Positions 26,744 through 36,166 of a stretch of 64,000 bases of DNA are shown here, in pieces. The stretch lies in NCBI GenBank assembly GCA_022447225.1, contig JAKVAZ010000008.1, positions 322,643-386,642 on the forward strand, in the 5' to 3' direction. The notes beneath the pieces are model-generated. The model saw only the letters and a list, made by a program, of their open reading frames with translations, was not told the DNA's origin and made no database searches. The position numbers and the translations under genes were made by a program. Positions within the stretch are counted from its first letter, which is position 1, and every line of letters starts with the position of its first letter. This DNA comes from Fuerstiella sp. Its GTDB lineage: Bacteria; Planctomycetota; Planctomycetia; Planctomycetales; Planctomycetaceae.

Positions 26744-27973
26744 ATGAAATTCATCACGTCATTCGCATTGCTGTGTGCCGTTTCGTGTCTTACGTATGCG
26801 TCCGATGCGTGGAAGGAGTATGCGGGTGAACCCGGAGCGAGCAGATGGCGTTGCCATGTTGTTCAACCCGACCCGGAAGATCACGGTCCTGACGGAATCA
26901 ACATTCACGACTGGGACGGCGATGGTGATCTGGATCTGTTTGTAAACTACGAAGAAGGCAGCTACAGCCGCCTCTACTTCAATCCCGGAGGTGACACGGT
27001 ACGTGACATCTGGTCGGAGTATACGGAATTGAAACACGGCCAGTGTGAAGATTCAGGTATGGGCGATCTCGATAACGATGGTGATATCGACTACGTCGCC
27101 AACGGCGGCTGGGTCTATTTCAATCCAGGCAGATCCGAGGTACATGATCCGTCGAAATGGACAAAAATGACCCTATTCGATTATGAACGACGAGTTCCCA
27201 CCGTGGCGGATCTTGACCAGGACGGTCTCAATGACCTGATTGTTGGTGCCCAGGAGTGGTACAAACAGCCGGAAAAGGACAAACACCATGCAGAGAACTG
27301 GGTCAGGTACACGATCGGCAGTAATCGATGGCCCATGAACTGCATCATGACAGACGTCAATGCAGACGGTTACACCGATATGGTTGTGCCGGACCGCGGA
27401 GTGGAAATCTGCTGGTACGTGAATCCCGGTATCGAAAAAGTCACGCAGACATGGGAACGCCGGACCCTTCACAGGCATCACGAACCCATGTTCATGCTGG
27501 TCACTGATGTCAATGACGACGAACTTCACGATTTCGTGATCACCGGCGGCAGCAAAGGCGCACTGGCCAAGAAGCTCATTGTGCTGCTGCGCAGCAACAA
27601 ACAAGGCACTCCTACCTTCAGGGAGATACTGATCGATCAGCCGTCCGGGAGCTTTCCCAAAGGCGTGGCGGTGATGGATCTGAATGACGATCCAAACAGG
27701 AACGAAATTCTGGTCATTCCGAAGCAGGGCGATATCTGGACAGCCACCTCTACCGGTGACCCCGCACAGGGAGGGAACTGGAACACCACTGTTCTCGATA
27801 TGCCAGGATCGGAGACCCGCAGGAAGATGGACAATGCCTGGCTCGGCGATCTCGACGGGGATGGCGACCTGGATGTGATCACAACCGAGGAAAACGGTGG
27901 CTGGGGAGTCATTTGGTTTGAGAACCCCTCAACAAACAAAGCCCAAAACCAAAGTGCACCCGACAGGAATTAG
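26744..27973 (+). CDS. Exported FG-GAP/VCBS repeat protein
   Basis: GAGGAAATC precedes the ATG, a strong ribosome binding site. The 409-residue product has a signal peptide (cleavage near YAS-DAW) and a seven-bladed propeller made of FG-GAP/VCBS repeats with calcium loops of the form DxDxDGxxD: DWDGDGDLD (residues 56-64), DLDNDGDID, DLDQDGLND, DVNADGYTD, the weaker DVNDDELHD, and DLDGDGDLD near the end. Such proteins are secreted, bind calcium and often serve adhesion or glycan binding. It is divergent from the propeller gene and may share its regulation. Confidence 0.9.
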   Translation: MKFITSFALLCAVSCLTYASDAWKEYAGEPGASRWRCHVVQPDPEDHGPDGINIHDWDGDGDLDLFVNYEEGSYSRLYFNPGGDTVRDIWSEYTELKHGQCEDSGMGDLDNDGDIDYVANGGWVYFNPGRSEVHDPSKWTKMTLFDYERRVPTVADLDQDGLNDLIVGAQEWYKQPEKDKHHAENWVRYTIGSNRWPMNCIMTDVNADGYTDMVVPDRGVEICWYVNPGIEKVTQTWERRTLHRHHEPMFMLVTDVNDDELHDFVITGGSKGALAKKLIVLLRSNKQGTPTFREILIDQPSGSFPKGVAVMDLNDDPNRNEILVIPKQGDIWTATSTGDPAQGGNWNTTVLDMPGSETRRKMDNAWLGDLDGDGDLDVITTEENGGWGVIWFENPSTNKAQNQSAPDRN

Positions 27974-28112
27974 TCGAGCCTGTTTCCTTTCGGGGATTCA
28001 CGACCATCCGGGGTTCATTTGATCCTGGTGAATACCGGAGCTCACTCGACGTCAAGGCTTCGGAAAATCTTCTGCTATTCATTCCACTCGACGAACACAA
28101 CGGTCTTCATAT

Positions 28113-29486
28113 TCAGAGCAGTTCGGCGATTGGTCGTGCGTCGTTTGCAACATAAAGCAGGGGACGACGGTCGGGCCCGACATATGCTGCCTGATGTGAA
28201 ATGCCCAGCAACTGATAAAGGGTTGCCGCAATTTCGGGTGGCGAAATGGGTCGCGTCAGTACCTCACCTCCGATTTGGTCGGAAGCTCCGATGACCTGCC
28301 CGCTTCGAACACCACCACCTGCCAGGGCGACACTGAAGACCTGTGGCCAGTGATCTCGACCGACGGCGGGATTAATTTGTGGTGTACGGCCGAATTCGGT
28401 CATCCAGAGCACCAGAGTTTCGTCGAGCAGACCACGTTGCTCAAGATCATCGAGCAGGGCGCAGAATGCACTTTCTGTTTTTGGCAGACGACTGGTGAGT
28501 GCCGGGAAAATATTTCCATGGTGGTCCCAGCCTGACTGACCGATGGTGACGACGCGAACGCCGGCTTCGATCAACCGACGGGCAATAAGAAAACAGGCCG
28601 AAGCTTTGTCTTTTGCGTTGTACCGGTCGCGCACACTTTGCGGCTCCTTGTCGATGTCAAACGCATCAGCGGCTACGTTCGAACGAATCAGATCGACAGC
28701 CTCGTCTGTATAGCGATCATACAGCCTGAACTCATCAAGTTGTGTGAGACGCCCACTGGTGGACGAGAGGCCGTTAAACCGCGTTCGTAGAGACGTACGC
28801 TGCTCCAGGCGTTTCGACGGCACCTGATTCGGCATCAAAGAATCCCAGTCATAGCTGTAATATGGCCCGTCACCTTGCGGGAGAAAACCGGTCGCATACA
28901 GTCCTTCCCGACTCGTAAAGGTCCCGCGATATTCAAGCACAACGTAGGGAGGAATTTTCGCACGTGGTCCGAGTTCGTGAACCACGACAGAGGCAAGGTC
29001 GGGATGATCTGTCGGCTTGCGAACCGGAGAGACAGGCTGGCGAAACGTCAGCATCTGACGCGTACCGCGTTCGTGTGCGTTTTCTCGATGAGTCACTGAT
29101 CGCAGAACCGCCAGACGGTCCATCCGCTGCGCGATACCAGGCAGGAGTGAGCAAACATGAGTGCCGGGCAGAGTGGTCGAAATCGGTTGAAACGGTCCGC
29201 GAATTTCTACCGGTGCATTCGGTTTCATATCAAATGTGTCGTGGTGTGACACACCGCCCTGCAGCCAGACCATGATGACCGATTTTGCTCTGGGTGCCGG
29301 AGAACCGGTGGTGGCTGATGCCGGACGACTCAGCAGATTCGCGAGACTGGTCCCCAGACCAGGAAGTACGCCGGACTGCAGGAAGCCGCGACGCGACGGT
29401 ATAACGGATGTTTCTGCTGAGCTGGAAGATCGGAATCGATGACAAAGACTGCTCATGACAACACCACACATCAGATGACGGATCAT
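28113..29486 (-). CDS. DUF1501 protein, Tat-exported
   Basis: The 457-residue product belongs to DUF1501, sulfatase/alkaline-phosphatase-fold proteins abundant in planctomycetes. A twin-arginine motif (SRRGFLQSG at about residues 31-39) opens the leader. The family motifs GGVSHHDTFDMKP, an inner HENAHERG stretch, LWMTEFGRTP and GRDHWP near the C-terminus are all present. Start 29486 is uncertain; ATG 29456 is an equal choice. It lies 50 bases after the next DUF1501 gene on the same strand and is probably co-transcribed with it. The function is unknown; many family members sit beside DUF1549/DUF1553 cytochrome genes, which are missing here. Confidence 0.9.
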   Translation of the reverse strand: MIRHLMCGVVMSSLCHRFRSSSSAETSVIPSRRGFLQSGVLPGLGTSLANLLSRPASATTGSPAPRAKSVIMVWLQGGVSHHDTFDMKPNAPVEIRGPFQPISTTLPGTHVCSLLPGIAQRMDRLAVLRSVTHRENAHERGTRQMLTFRQPVSPVRKPTDHPDLASVVVHELGPRAKIPPYVVLEYRGTFTSREGLYATGFLPQGDGPYYSYDWDSLMPNQVPSKRLEQRTSLRTRFNGLSSTSGRLTQLDEFRLYDRYTDEAVDLIRSNVAADAFDIDKEPQSVRDRYNAKDKASACFLIARRLIEAGVRVVTIGQSGWDHHGNIFPALTSRLPKTESAFCALLDDLEQRGLLDETLVLWMTEFGRTPQINPAVGRDHWPQVFSVALAGGGVRSGQVIGASDQIGGEVLTRPISPPEIAATLYQLLGISHQAAYVGPDRRPLLYVANDARPIAELL

Positions 29487-29536
29487 GAACCGGAATTTGA
29501 TTCTGAACGAAACTCCGTCCGCCCCGAGGCCAACTG

Positions 29537-30883
29537 TTAGACAAGCTCCGAAATCGGTTGCGTATGGTTGTCCACCAGATACTGCGGACGTCCGGAAAGG
29601 TCCGTGACTGTCGTATTCATGGCGTTAATGCCGACGTTATGGTAGAGCGTCGAAAAGATTTCCTGGAATGTGACCGGACGACTGGCAGCCTCTCCTCCGA
29701 TGCGATCCGTGGTACCGATCGCCTGTCCGGTACGCATGCCGCCACCGGCCATCAGAGCGCAGGACACGTTCGGCCAGTGATCCCTGCCTCCACGATCATT
29801 GATCTTTGGTGTGCGTCCGAACTCACCCCACACGATCACGGAAACATCGTTCGCCATTCCGCGATCATGAAGGTCCTGAACGAGGGCTGTCACCGACTTG
29901 TCAAGTCGCGGCAGGAAATTCCGCAGGGTCTCGAAATTCGACACTCGATCAAAATCGTGGTCCGAGTGGGTATCCCAGCGACCGAAACTGAGTGTCACGC
30001 AGCGAACGCCGGCCTCGACGAGCCGCCGGGCGACCAGAAAATGTTCGTTGTACAGGGGCGGTCCATCCACGATGTTGTCGAGAGAACCGCGTCCGTAGCG
30101 TTCACGCACCTGCGGATCCTCTCGCTCAAAATCCAGAGCATCGACAAGCTTGCTGGATGTCAGAACACCGAACGCCTGCTGACGAAAAGAATCAAATCCT
30201 TCCAGCACCGGTCCGGCATCAACCTCTCTGCGAAACTGATCAAAATTCGACACCAGCTGACGCCGGTCCCGCAGTCGCTCCAGCGGCATGTTGAGAACCA
30301 TGTTCGATCGGGCGTTCCCTCGCAGTCGCATCGGACCGTGAGCCGGGCCGAGAAATCCGTACTGCCCCGCATCTGACCATGGTCCGTGTTTGGTGGTTCC
30401 CGCCAGACCGACAAAGGGCGGCACGCCCGGCTCCCGTATGCCCTGAATCTTCGACAGAGTGGATCCCATCGACGGCCAGTAATTCGAACTTGTGCGGCCC
30501 GTATGGCACTGATGGAGTACATGCGACGGCTGAGCGCCGACCACAGAACGAATGATGGCCAGCTTGTCCATCATTCCCGCCATCAGAGGCAGATGCTCAC
30601 AGATCTCGATGCCTGATACGCTGGTCGAAATCGGATTGAACTCACCACGAACCTCTTTCGGTGCCTCCGTCTTCAGATCAAACAGATCCTGGTGCGATGG
30701 TCCCCCCGACAACAGAACCATGATGATCGCTTTTTTCGATCGACTGCCTGATGCCGCCTCCGCCGCGAGAAGCTGAGGCATTGACAGTCCGCCAAACCCC
30801 AGACCGCCAATCGTCAGGAACTCGCGCCGACTGATACCGTCGCAGAGGCCGTGAGTTCGTTTACTGACGAGAGAAAGCATCAT
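29537..30883 (-). CDS. DUF1501 protein, Tat-exported
   Basis: A 448-residue DUF1501 protein. The twin-arginine leader is plain (SRREFLTIGGLGFGGL at residues 18-33). Conserved blocks are LLSGGPSHQDLFDLK, QCHTGRTS, VIVWGEFGRTP and GRDHWPN, the last two being the best markers of the family. AGGTAAGA precedes the double ATG start. It is the first gene of a two-gene unit with the DUF1501 gene at 28113-29486; the two proteins are clearly paralogous but well diverged. A third family member is at 49930-51399. The usual DUF1553 partner is not in the neighbourhood. Confidence 0.92.
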   Translation of the reverse strand: MMLSLVSKRTHGLCDGISRREFLTIGGLGFGGLSMPQLLAAEAASGSRSKKAIIMVLLSGGPSHQDLFDLKTEAPKEVRGEFNPISTSVSGIEICEHLPLMAGMMDKLAIIRSVVGAQPSHVLHQCHTGRTSSNYWPSMGSTLSKIQGIREPGVPPFVGLAGTTKHGPWSDAGQYGFLGPAHGPMRLRGNARSNMVLNMPLERLRDRRQLVSNFDQFRREVDAGPVLEGFDSFRQQAFGVLTSSKLVDALDFEREDPQVRERYGRGSLDNIVDGPPLYNEHFLVARRLVEAGVRCVTLSFGRWDTHSDHDFDRVSNFETLRNFLPRLDKSVTALVQDLHDRGMANDVSVIVWGEFGRTPKINDRGGRDHWPNVSCALMAGGGMRTGQAIGTTDRIGGEAASRPVTFQEIFSTLYHNVGINAMNTTVTDLSGRPQYLVDNHTQPISELV

Positions 30884-31084
30884 TCTTACCTGTGATCGGG
30901 CGCAGTTATGAGATTACCAGTATATTCGATCAGTGGTGGTTCGGCCACCTAAATCCGACCCTTCTCCGCAGGATCGAATTCACAATGACAGCGATCAGTG
31001 CATGTGGTGACGAATGTGACAGGTGAGACTGTGCTTACGGGAGTGGTTCCCGGCACAACTCTCCGGATTGTTGATCTAAGCGTT

Positions 31085-32098
31085 CTACGTTGCGATTCTT
31101 CTGATCTGTCGTGCACGGATCCGCGGCACGATCTGCTCACCATCAATCAAATTCGGATGTTTGTCCCGCCCGCGTTCAGCAGGAGATTCACCGACCCACT
31201 GACTGTCACATCCCTTCAGGTCGATTCTCCCGTTGACTGGATCGATTGTCAGTGTGGTGAACAGTGGTTCCCGATAAGGACAGGCAGACGCCAGTTTTGG
31301 ATAGGCAGCGTGAACTTCAGGACTGTAAGTCTGACGCCTGTATCTCCGTCCGACCCACACGTACGACGCTGAATTCAAGTGCAGGTACCCGATGTTTCCC
31401 TTACGGACGAGATGATCGATGTGAGAATGCCCGTTCACAGCCAGTAGAACGCGATCTGCCGCTGTGTTCAGGACATTCTGAATGTCATCGGCGTTATCGA
31501 CGGCCCATGGACCGGCCAAAGGCTGATGACTTAAAACGAGGATCGGACCATCATGACTTTGGAGTGTGGTTTGCAGCCATGTCATCTGCGTCAGTCCGAT
31601 GTGCGACGGATAGCCACTTATGTGATTTGGTGGTTTTTCGTTCCCGTCGAGTACGATCACACGCAGACCTCCAATGTCACGGTAGTAGTATCGTTCTTTC
31701 ATTCCCCACGCTTCGAGTGTCTGGTCGTATGAATATCCACCATCGGCATCGTGATTTCCGAGCACGTGCATTGCGACAGGATGAGCATGATTGAAGGAGT
31801 CTGTGAGCGTCTGATTTTCTTTGGAGGGAACCGCAAAGTCACCCAGCTGAATGATCGCATCCGGCGGCTCTTTCTTCATTTCTTTCAGAAATTTTCCAAG
31901 ACGTTCCGGACCATCGTGCATGGTGTCCTGATGCAGGTCGGTGATCATGCCAAGTCGAATTGGCGATGAAATATTCGACAGACGGGAACGAGCAGATTCG
32001 GAAACCAAAATTGATGTTGCGGCCCCCCCGACAGACTGCAAAAAACGACGACGAGTATTGAGGCCTGATAATGGATTTCTCAACAGGTGTTCAGTCAC
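31085..32098 (-). CDS. Tat-exported calcineurin-like metallophosphoesterase
   Basis: The start appears to be GTG 32098; no ATG precedes the leader. The 337-residue product has a twin-arginine leader (TRRRFLQSVGG, residues 15-25). All metal-site motifs are present: Asp54 and His56 in TDLHQD, Asp87 in GDF, Asn115-His116 in GNHD, His191 in SHQP and His224/His226 in GHSH. It should therefore be an active dinuclear-metal phosphodiesterase or phosphatase in the periplasm. It lies 57 bases before the tandem MBL gene on the same strand, and the order on the minus strand makes MBL the first and this the second gene of a likely operon. Confidence 0.9.
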   Translation of the reverse strand: MTEHLLRNPLSGLNTRRRFLQSVGGAATSILVSESARSRLSNISSPIRLGMITDLHQDTMHDGPERLGKFLKEMKKEPPDAIIQLGDFAVPSKENQTLTDSFNHAHPVAMHVLGNHDADGGYSYDQTLEAWGMKERYYYRDIGGLRVIVLDGNEKPPNHISGYPSHIGLTQMTWLQTTLQSHDGPILVLSHQPLAGPWAVDNADDIQNVLNTAADRVLLAVNGHSHIDHLVRKGNIGYLHLNSASYVWVGRRYRRQTYSPEVHAAYPKLASACPYREPLFTTLTIDPVNGRIDLKGCDSQWVGESPAERGRDKHPNLIDGEQIVPRIRARQIRRIAT

Positions 32099-32155
32099 AA
32101 CAATTGTCTTCAGGTACAGATGAACGGTTCTTTACGAGTAGAACGTCGGATTCTC

Positions 32156-34018
32156 TTAATCACTCACCACCAGCAGAGCCTCCGTAACGGGACCGTGCGA
32201 ACGATCACCAACCACAACATGAGCAGTCACCAGATGTCGACAGTGCATCTGAGAAGGAGCATTTGCCGGGATATGTGTTTTGAAGGTCAGTTCACCTGTG
32301 GCACCTGGCGCCAATCTAATCTGAGCCTGTTCCGGGTGAGTTACAATCGGGAGCGCGCTGCTGAGGTGTGCCGAAAACATCGCTTCTTTTTCGAATGAGT
32401 TACGCAACTCAAGAGTGTACTCGACCTCGCTGCCGGGACTCACACGAGACTGATACGGCAACAACCGTGCCCAGAAGAGATCCACGCCGAGTTCTTCCGG
32501 CGGCGGAAGGAGGTCTCTCCAGACAGCTTCCTTACGCTCCACGTATTCACGATGGGACTGGAACGCCTCTTCAGGAATTTCGTAGTACGGCCCGTGACCG
32601 GGACAAAGCAGATCCGGATGCAAACGCTCAAATTCATCGGCACACTTGCGATGCATGGCAAACGTCAGTGAGTTGCGGAGAACAGAATTAACCATCCACT
32701 CCTTCTGTTTCTCAGGCAGGTAACGTTTGAGAGGATACGTGCTGTCGCCGGAGAACAACACACGCCGACCGTCGATGTCCGCAGAGATCGCAGCGTGGAA
32801 TTCGGTCTGACCAGGATAAAAGACGATCTCGAATGGAATTCCCTCCCACTCAAAACGTTCGCCATCCTGGAACCGTCGATCGACACGTACCGCTGGCTGC
32901 ATGATACAGGGAGTGTTCCAGCGTTCCGGTGCCTCGATTACCTTGGCAACGTGCTCCAGAGTCCAGCATTTCGTGCCATGATGCTTCTGGAGATAGGGAA
33001 TGCCGCAAACGTGATCATCATGAATGTGAGTGGCAATCACCACGTCGAATTTACGAATGCCCCAGCGTTCGCAGAGTTCGTCCAGATGGTGCTCGGTGAA
33101 ACGCAGTTGAGCAAAGGGTTCGGGAGAATGCAGGCCGGTGAGAAAGATTCCGGCTGAGAAATACGGATAGTCGATGAACAGCGCTTTACCGCTGTCCGAT
33201 TTAATCACATAAAAATTGGAGCAGGTGTGCTCAGTCCCCCAAAGTAAGTGCGGACTAATCTGCTCAAGCTGAATCTCATGCGGGAACCGATTCCCAGGCG
33301 GAGCCCCCACGCGATCACGCATGAGATTAAGCAAAGCGTGAAGTCGCTGGTCAAGTCGGTCGATGCATTCGTTGGGAGATTCAATGATCGGTCCGTGTGA
33401 CGGAAGCGCCAGAGAGACATTTTTCTTTCTGAGTGCCGTGATCGATTGAGCGGTCAACGTGACACCGATGAGATCTCCATACTCGTATTCCATCGCGTGG
33501 AGCTGGTAAAGCTTCCCGTCGTCGTGCATCAGATCTCCGGTAAACGCGATCGTCTGTCGGTTCATCAGGGTCACAATCAGGCTGACACTGCCGTACGTGT
33601 GGCCTGGCGTGGGCAGGATGAACAACGAGTAGGGCCCCCATTCGAAGCGTTCGTAGTCTTCTAATGCTCTCGCGACGGGCAGATCTTCACCGATTGTGAA
33701 AAAAGTACTGCGGTCGTTGTAGTTGTCGAAGATTCGTTTTTGCTGCCAGTAATCGTGAGCACGATCGAAAAGATGGCGTTCGTACTGGGGGGCCGCCAAA
33801 CGCGCCCCCTGCTGCAGCAGTCGGTTTGCCCCGAAACACTGATCACGATGATGGTGCGTAAACAGCACCCAATCGATCTGTTCCACACCGATCTGCGGGA
33901 GTTGATCGACGACAGCGCCGCTGCCGCAATCGATCAGGATCGCGCGATCACCATCTTGAAGAACGTAGACATTGCAGGTGTCGTCGAAGACGTACAGATC
34001 AGGAGCGATTTCGTTCAA
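32156..34018 (-). CDS. Tandem metallo-beta-lactamase-fold hydrolase (two MBL domains plus C-terminal beta domain)
   Basis: The start is TTG 34018, as no ATG or GTG suits; this is uncertain. The 620-residue product has no signal peptide. Domain 1 (about 1-215) has THHHRDQ (His55, His57, Asp59, Gln60), PGHT (His140), GDL (Asp162) and SHG (His208), so most ligands are present but the last residue of HxHxDH is Gln. Domain 2 (about 255-490) has a complete HIHDDH (His331, His333, Asp335, His336), PGQT with His408, GDS (Asp425) and GHG (His475). The C-terminal beta-sandwich matches that of its paralogue at 1415-3298, which is exported and has a more damaged first domain. The substrate is unknown. 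Confidence 0.88.
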   Translation of the reverse strand: MNEIAPDLYVFDDTCNVYVLQDGDRAILIDCGSGAVVDQLPQIGVEQIDWVLFTHHHRDQCFGANRLLQQGARLAAPQYERHLFDRAHDYWQQKRIFDNYNDRSTFFTIGEDLPVARALEDYERFEWGPYSLFILPTPGHTYGSVSLIVTLMNRQTIAFTGDLMHDDGKLYQLHAMEYEYGDLIGVTLTAQSITALRKKNVSLALPSHGPIIESPNECIDRLDQRLHALLNLMRDRVGAPPGNRFPHEIQLEQISPHLLWGTEHTCSNFYVIKSDSGKALFIDYPYFSAGIFLTGLHSPEPFAQLRFTEHHLDELCERWGIRKFDVVIATHIHDDHVCGIPYLQKHHGTKCWTLEHVAKVIEAPERWNTPCIMQPAVRVDRRFQDGERFEWEGIPFEIVFYPGQTEFHAAISADIDGRRVLFSGDSTYPLKRYLPEKQKEWMVNSVLRNSLTFAMHRKCADEFERLHPDLLCPGHGPYYEIPEEAFQSHREYVERKEAVWRDLLPPPEELGVDLFWARLLPYQSRVSPGSEVEYTLELRNSFEKEAMFSAHLSSALPIVTHPEQAQIRLAPGATGELTFKTHIPANAPSQMHCRHLVTAHVVVGDRSHGPVTEALLVVSD

Positions 34019-34170
34019 GAGAGTGCTCTGTGCTAAGAGTGATAACGCTGCAACTGTCTTTGTTTACCCCACAGGGACCTGACTTCCGGGATGTCGGAAA
34101 CACACCAGGAAAATTACTGAATGTCTTGTTCGACCGTACAACGGACTCATCGGCGGAACGTAATTCTGGA

Positions 34171-35484
34171 TCAGTCGTCGATCGCCTGACCGACCAACAA
34201 ACGAAATTTCCAGCCGGTCTCGTCATCGCTTTGTTCCCGTGTCTGCTTCATAATCACACCGATCGTTCCCTCTTTGGGATCCGCAAAATACTGTGTGTTG
34301 AAATAGCCGCCCCAGTCAAATGCACCAGGACTTCCCAGACCACCGGTAACCTGTCCCTGCTCGGTGACAACGCCAAAGGCAAGTCCGTAATACTTGTCGT
34401 CACTGCCAAAGATCGCCCCCGTCTGATCTCTCATCATGGTTTCTATTGTTGTGCGGCTGAGAACACGGACTCCGTTGAACTTTCCACCATTAAGATACAT
34501 CTGCAGGAAGGTTGCGTAGTCCATGACCGTACTCGACAAACCGGCTCCACCCGAGAAAAACGTCCTGGCCCCTTTGATGGGGTAATCCGGATCGTAAAAG
34601 GTCACCGGATAGTGGCCCCACACCTGATTCTCCGGTTTTTGCAGACGGACCAGCCGGTGTGCTTTTTCGTCCGGCAAATAGAAGGCCGTGTCCTTCATGC
34701 CCAGTGGTTCAAACAAACGTTCTCTCAGGAACACATCGAAGGGCTGACCGGACACAATCTCGATGAAATAGCCTAAGACATCCAGTCCCTCGCTGTAGGT
34801 AAACCGCTCGCCTGGATGATGATGCAGAGGCAGGGTCGCCAGCTTCTTCACATTTTCGGCAATAGTCACAGGTTCTGTAGTGACCAGATCCGTGACACCG
34901 ACTCTGGCATACATCTTTCGAAACCGCTCATCCCCGTCGAGCACGCCATAGCCGATCCCCGAAGTGTGGGTGAGCAGATGGCGAATCGTGATCGGTGTTT
35001 TGACCGATTCCGTTGTCCAGGTGACATCCTCCTCATTAAAAGTCTTCAGCACACCCGTGTCTGCGAATTCGGGAATGTATTTGGCAATGGGATCGTCCAG
35101 TTGAAAGTGTGCCTCTTCCCATAACATCATCACTGCCGTGGCAGTGATGGCTTTGCTCTGCGACGCAATCCGGAAGATGTCGTCTTTCTTCAGTGCCCGT
35201 CCGGCTTCGTTGTCCGCCATGCCGAACGCCTTGTGGTAGACGATTTTTCCGTGTCGCGCGACTAAGGCCACCACTCCGGGGACGTCACCTTCCTGAACGG
35301 CGTCCTCACAGATCCGGTCAATGCGTTCCAGACGTTCCGCCGACATTCCCACGTCACTCGGCAAACCGCCGGTCAGTGGTGCTGTCGCCGGCACAATCTG
35401 CCCGTGAGCGGGAATCGTCTGAGCGAACGCAATCGCGAACAACAAGACTGATCGAGCAGGTAATCGGAGCAGGATTCGATTCAT
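34171..35484 (-). CDS. Exported serine beta-lactamase/penicillin-binding-like hydrolase (class C type fold)
   Basis: I start at ATG 35484, which opens a signal peptide (cleavage near AHG-Q); the frame runs 38 codons further up without coding character. The 437-residue product has the S-x-x-K nucleophile motif SQSK (Ser108, Lys111), a tyrosine motif YSE (Tyr230) where YxN/YSN is usual, and a GAFDWGG stretch near the C-terminus in the place of the KTG/HTG box. LLTHTSGIGYG is the normal family block before the Tyr motif. Proteins of this type are esterases, peptidases or carboxypeptidases more often than true lactamases. It is monocistronic. Confidence 0.9.
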   Translation of the reverse strand: MNRILLRLPARSVLLFAIAFAQTIPAHGQIVPATAPLTGGLPSDVGMSAERLERIDRICEDAVQEGDVPGVVALVARHGKIVYHKAFGMADNEAGRALKKDDIFRIASQSKAITATAVMMLWEEAHFQLDDPIAKYIPEFADTGVLKTFNEEDVTWTTESVKTPITIRHLLTHTSGIGYGVLDGDERFRKMYARVGVTDLVTTEPVTIAENVKKLATLPLHHHPGERFTYSEGLDVLGYFIEIVSGQPFDVFLRERLFEPLGMKDTAFYLPDEKAHRLVRLQKPENQVWGHYPVTFYDPDYPIKGARTFFSGGAGLSSTVMDYATFLQMYLNGGKFNGVRVLSRTTIETMMRDQTGAIFGSDDKYYGLAFGVVTEQGQVTGGLGSPGAFDWGGYFNTQYFADPKEGTIGVIMKQTREQSDDETGWKFRLLVGQAIDD

Positions 35485-36166
35485 AAGATCAGGCTTTCTC
35501 ACAGAACAACATTCTGCACCGGGTTGGCAGCCGGCAATCTGTTCATCTCTGCGCATTCGGCCGGCAGTGATTGCAGTTAAGGAAGACATCGTACTCACGT
35601 GTCTTAGCGTCGCAGCAACACTGATTGACCATCGGTGTGTCTCAGCAAGGCATATCCTACGGATGCATTGAAGGGAGTTTCAACCAACACAACAGGTCGT
35701 AACCGGCAATGCCGTGAGTCACGATCATCAGGGCATCATCCAGGACAACTCACACTCTGTGCACAGATCAGCACTGTCTTTGCGACCTGGTTAAGACAGC
35801 ACGGTGACATCTAATTTGGTGGTCCGTCATCGTGTCCTCAGGTCGACGACACCCAGCTGAACGTATGAACTGTACCTGAGGCAACCCGGCAGAATCCACA
35901 ATTCCGGCTCGGCATCACCGGTACGTGCAGTGTCAAGTGCGGGCAATGGACTTATAGTCAGGGAGGCGGTTCCGAAGATCCGCCTTCATTCAAAGACACT
36001 CCCGGTGTTCACTCAGAAATGCACACAGTCAACCAACACCGGCTGTTTATTGTGCAGCGGACCACGAGAACAGCAGTCAACAACTTCACTGGTGACAACG
36101 CGAACAGCCCGCTAACAGCGGTCACGCCATCAATTTTCACATTTCAGAAAGAAAGCAACGATCACC
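35485..36166. other. Gene-free stretch
   Basis: This 682-base region separates two divergent genes. Short frames have no family resemblance. I see no RNA gene or clear hairpin terminator. Confidence 0.45.
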
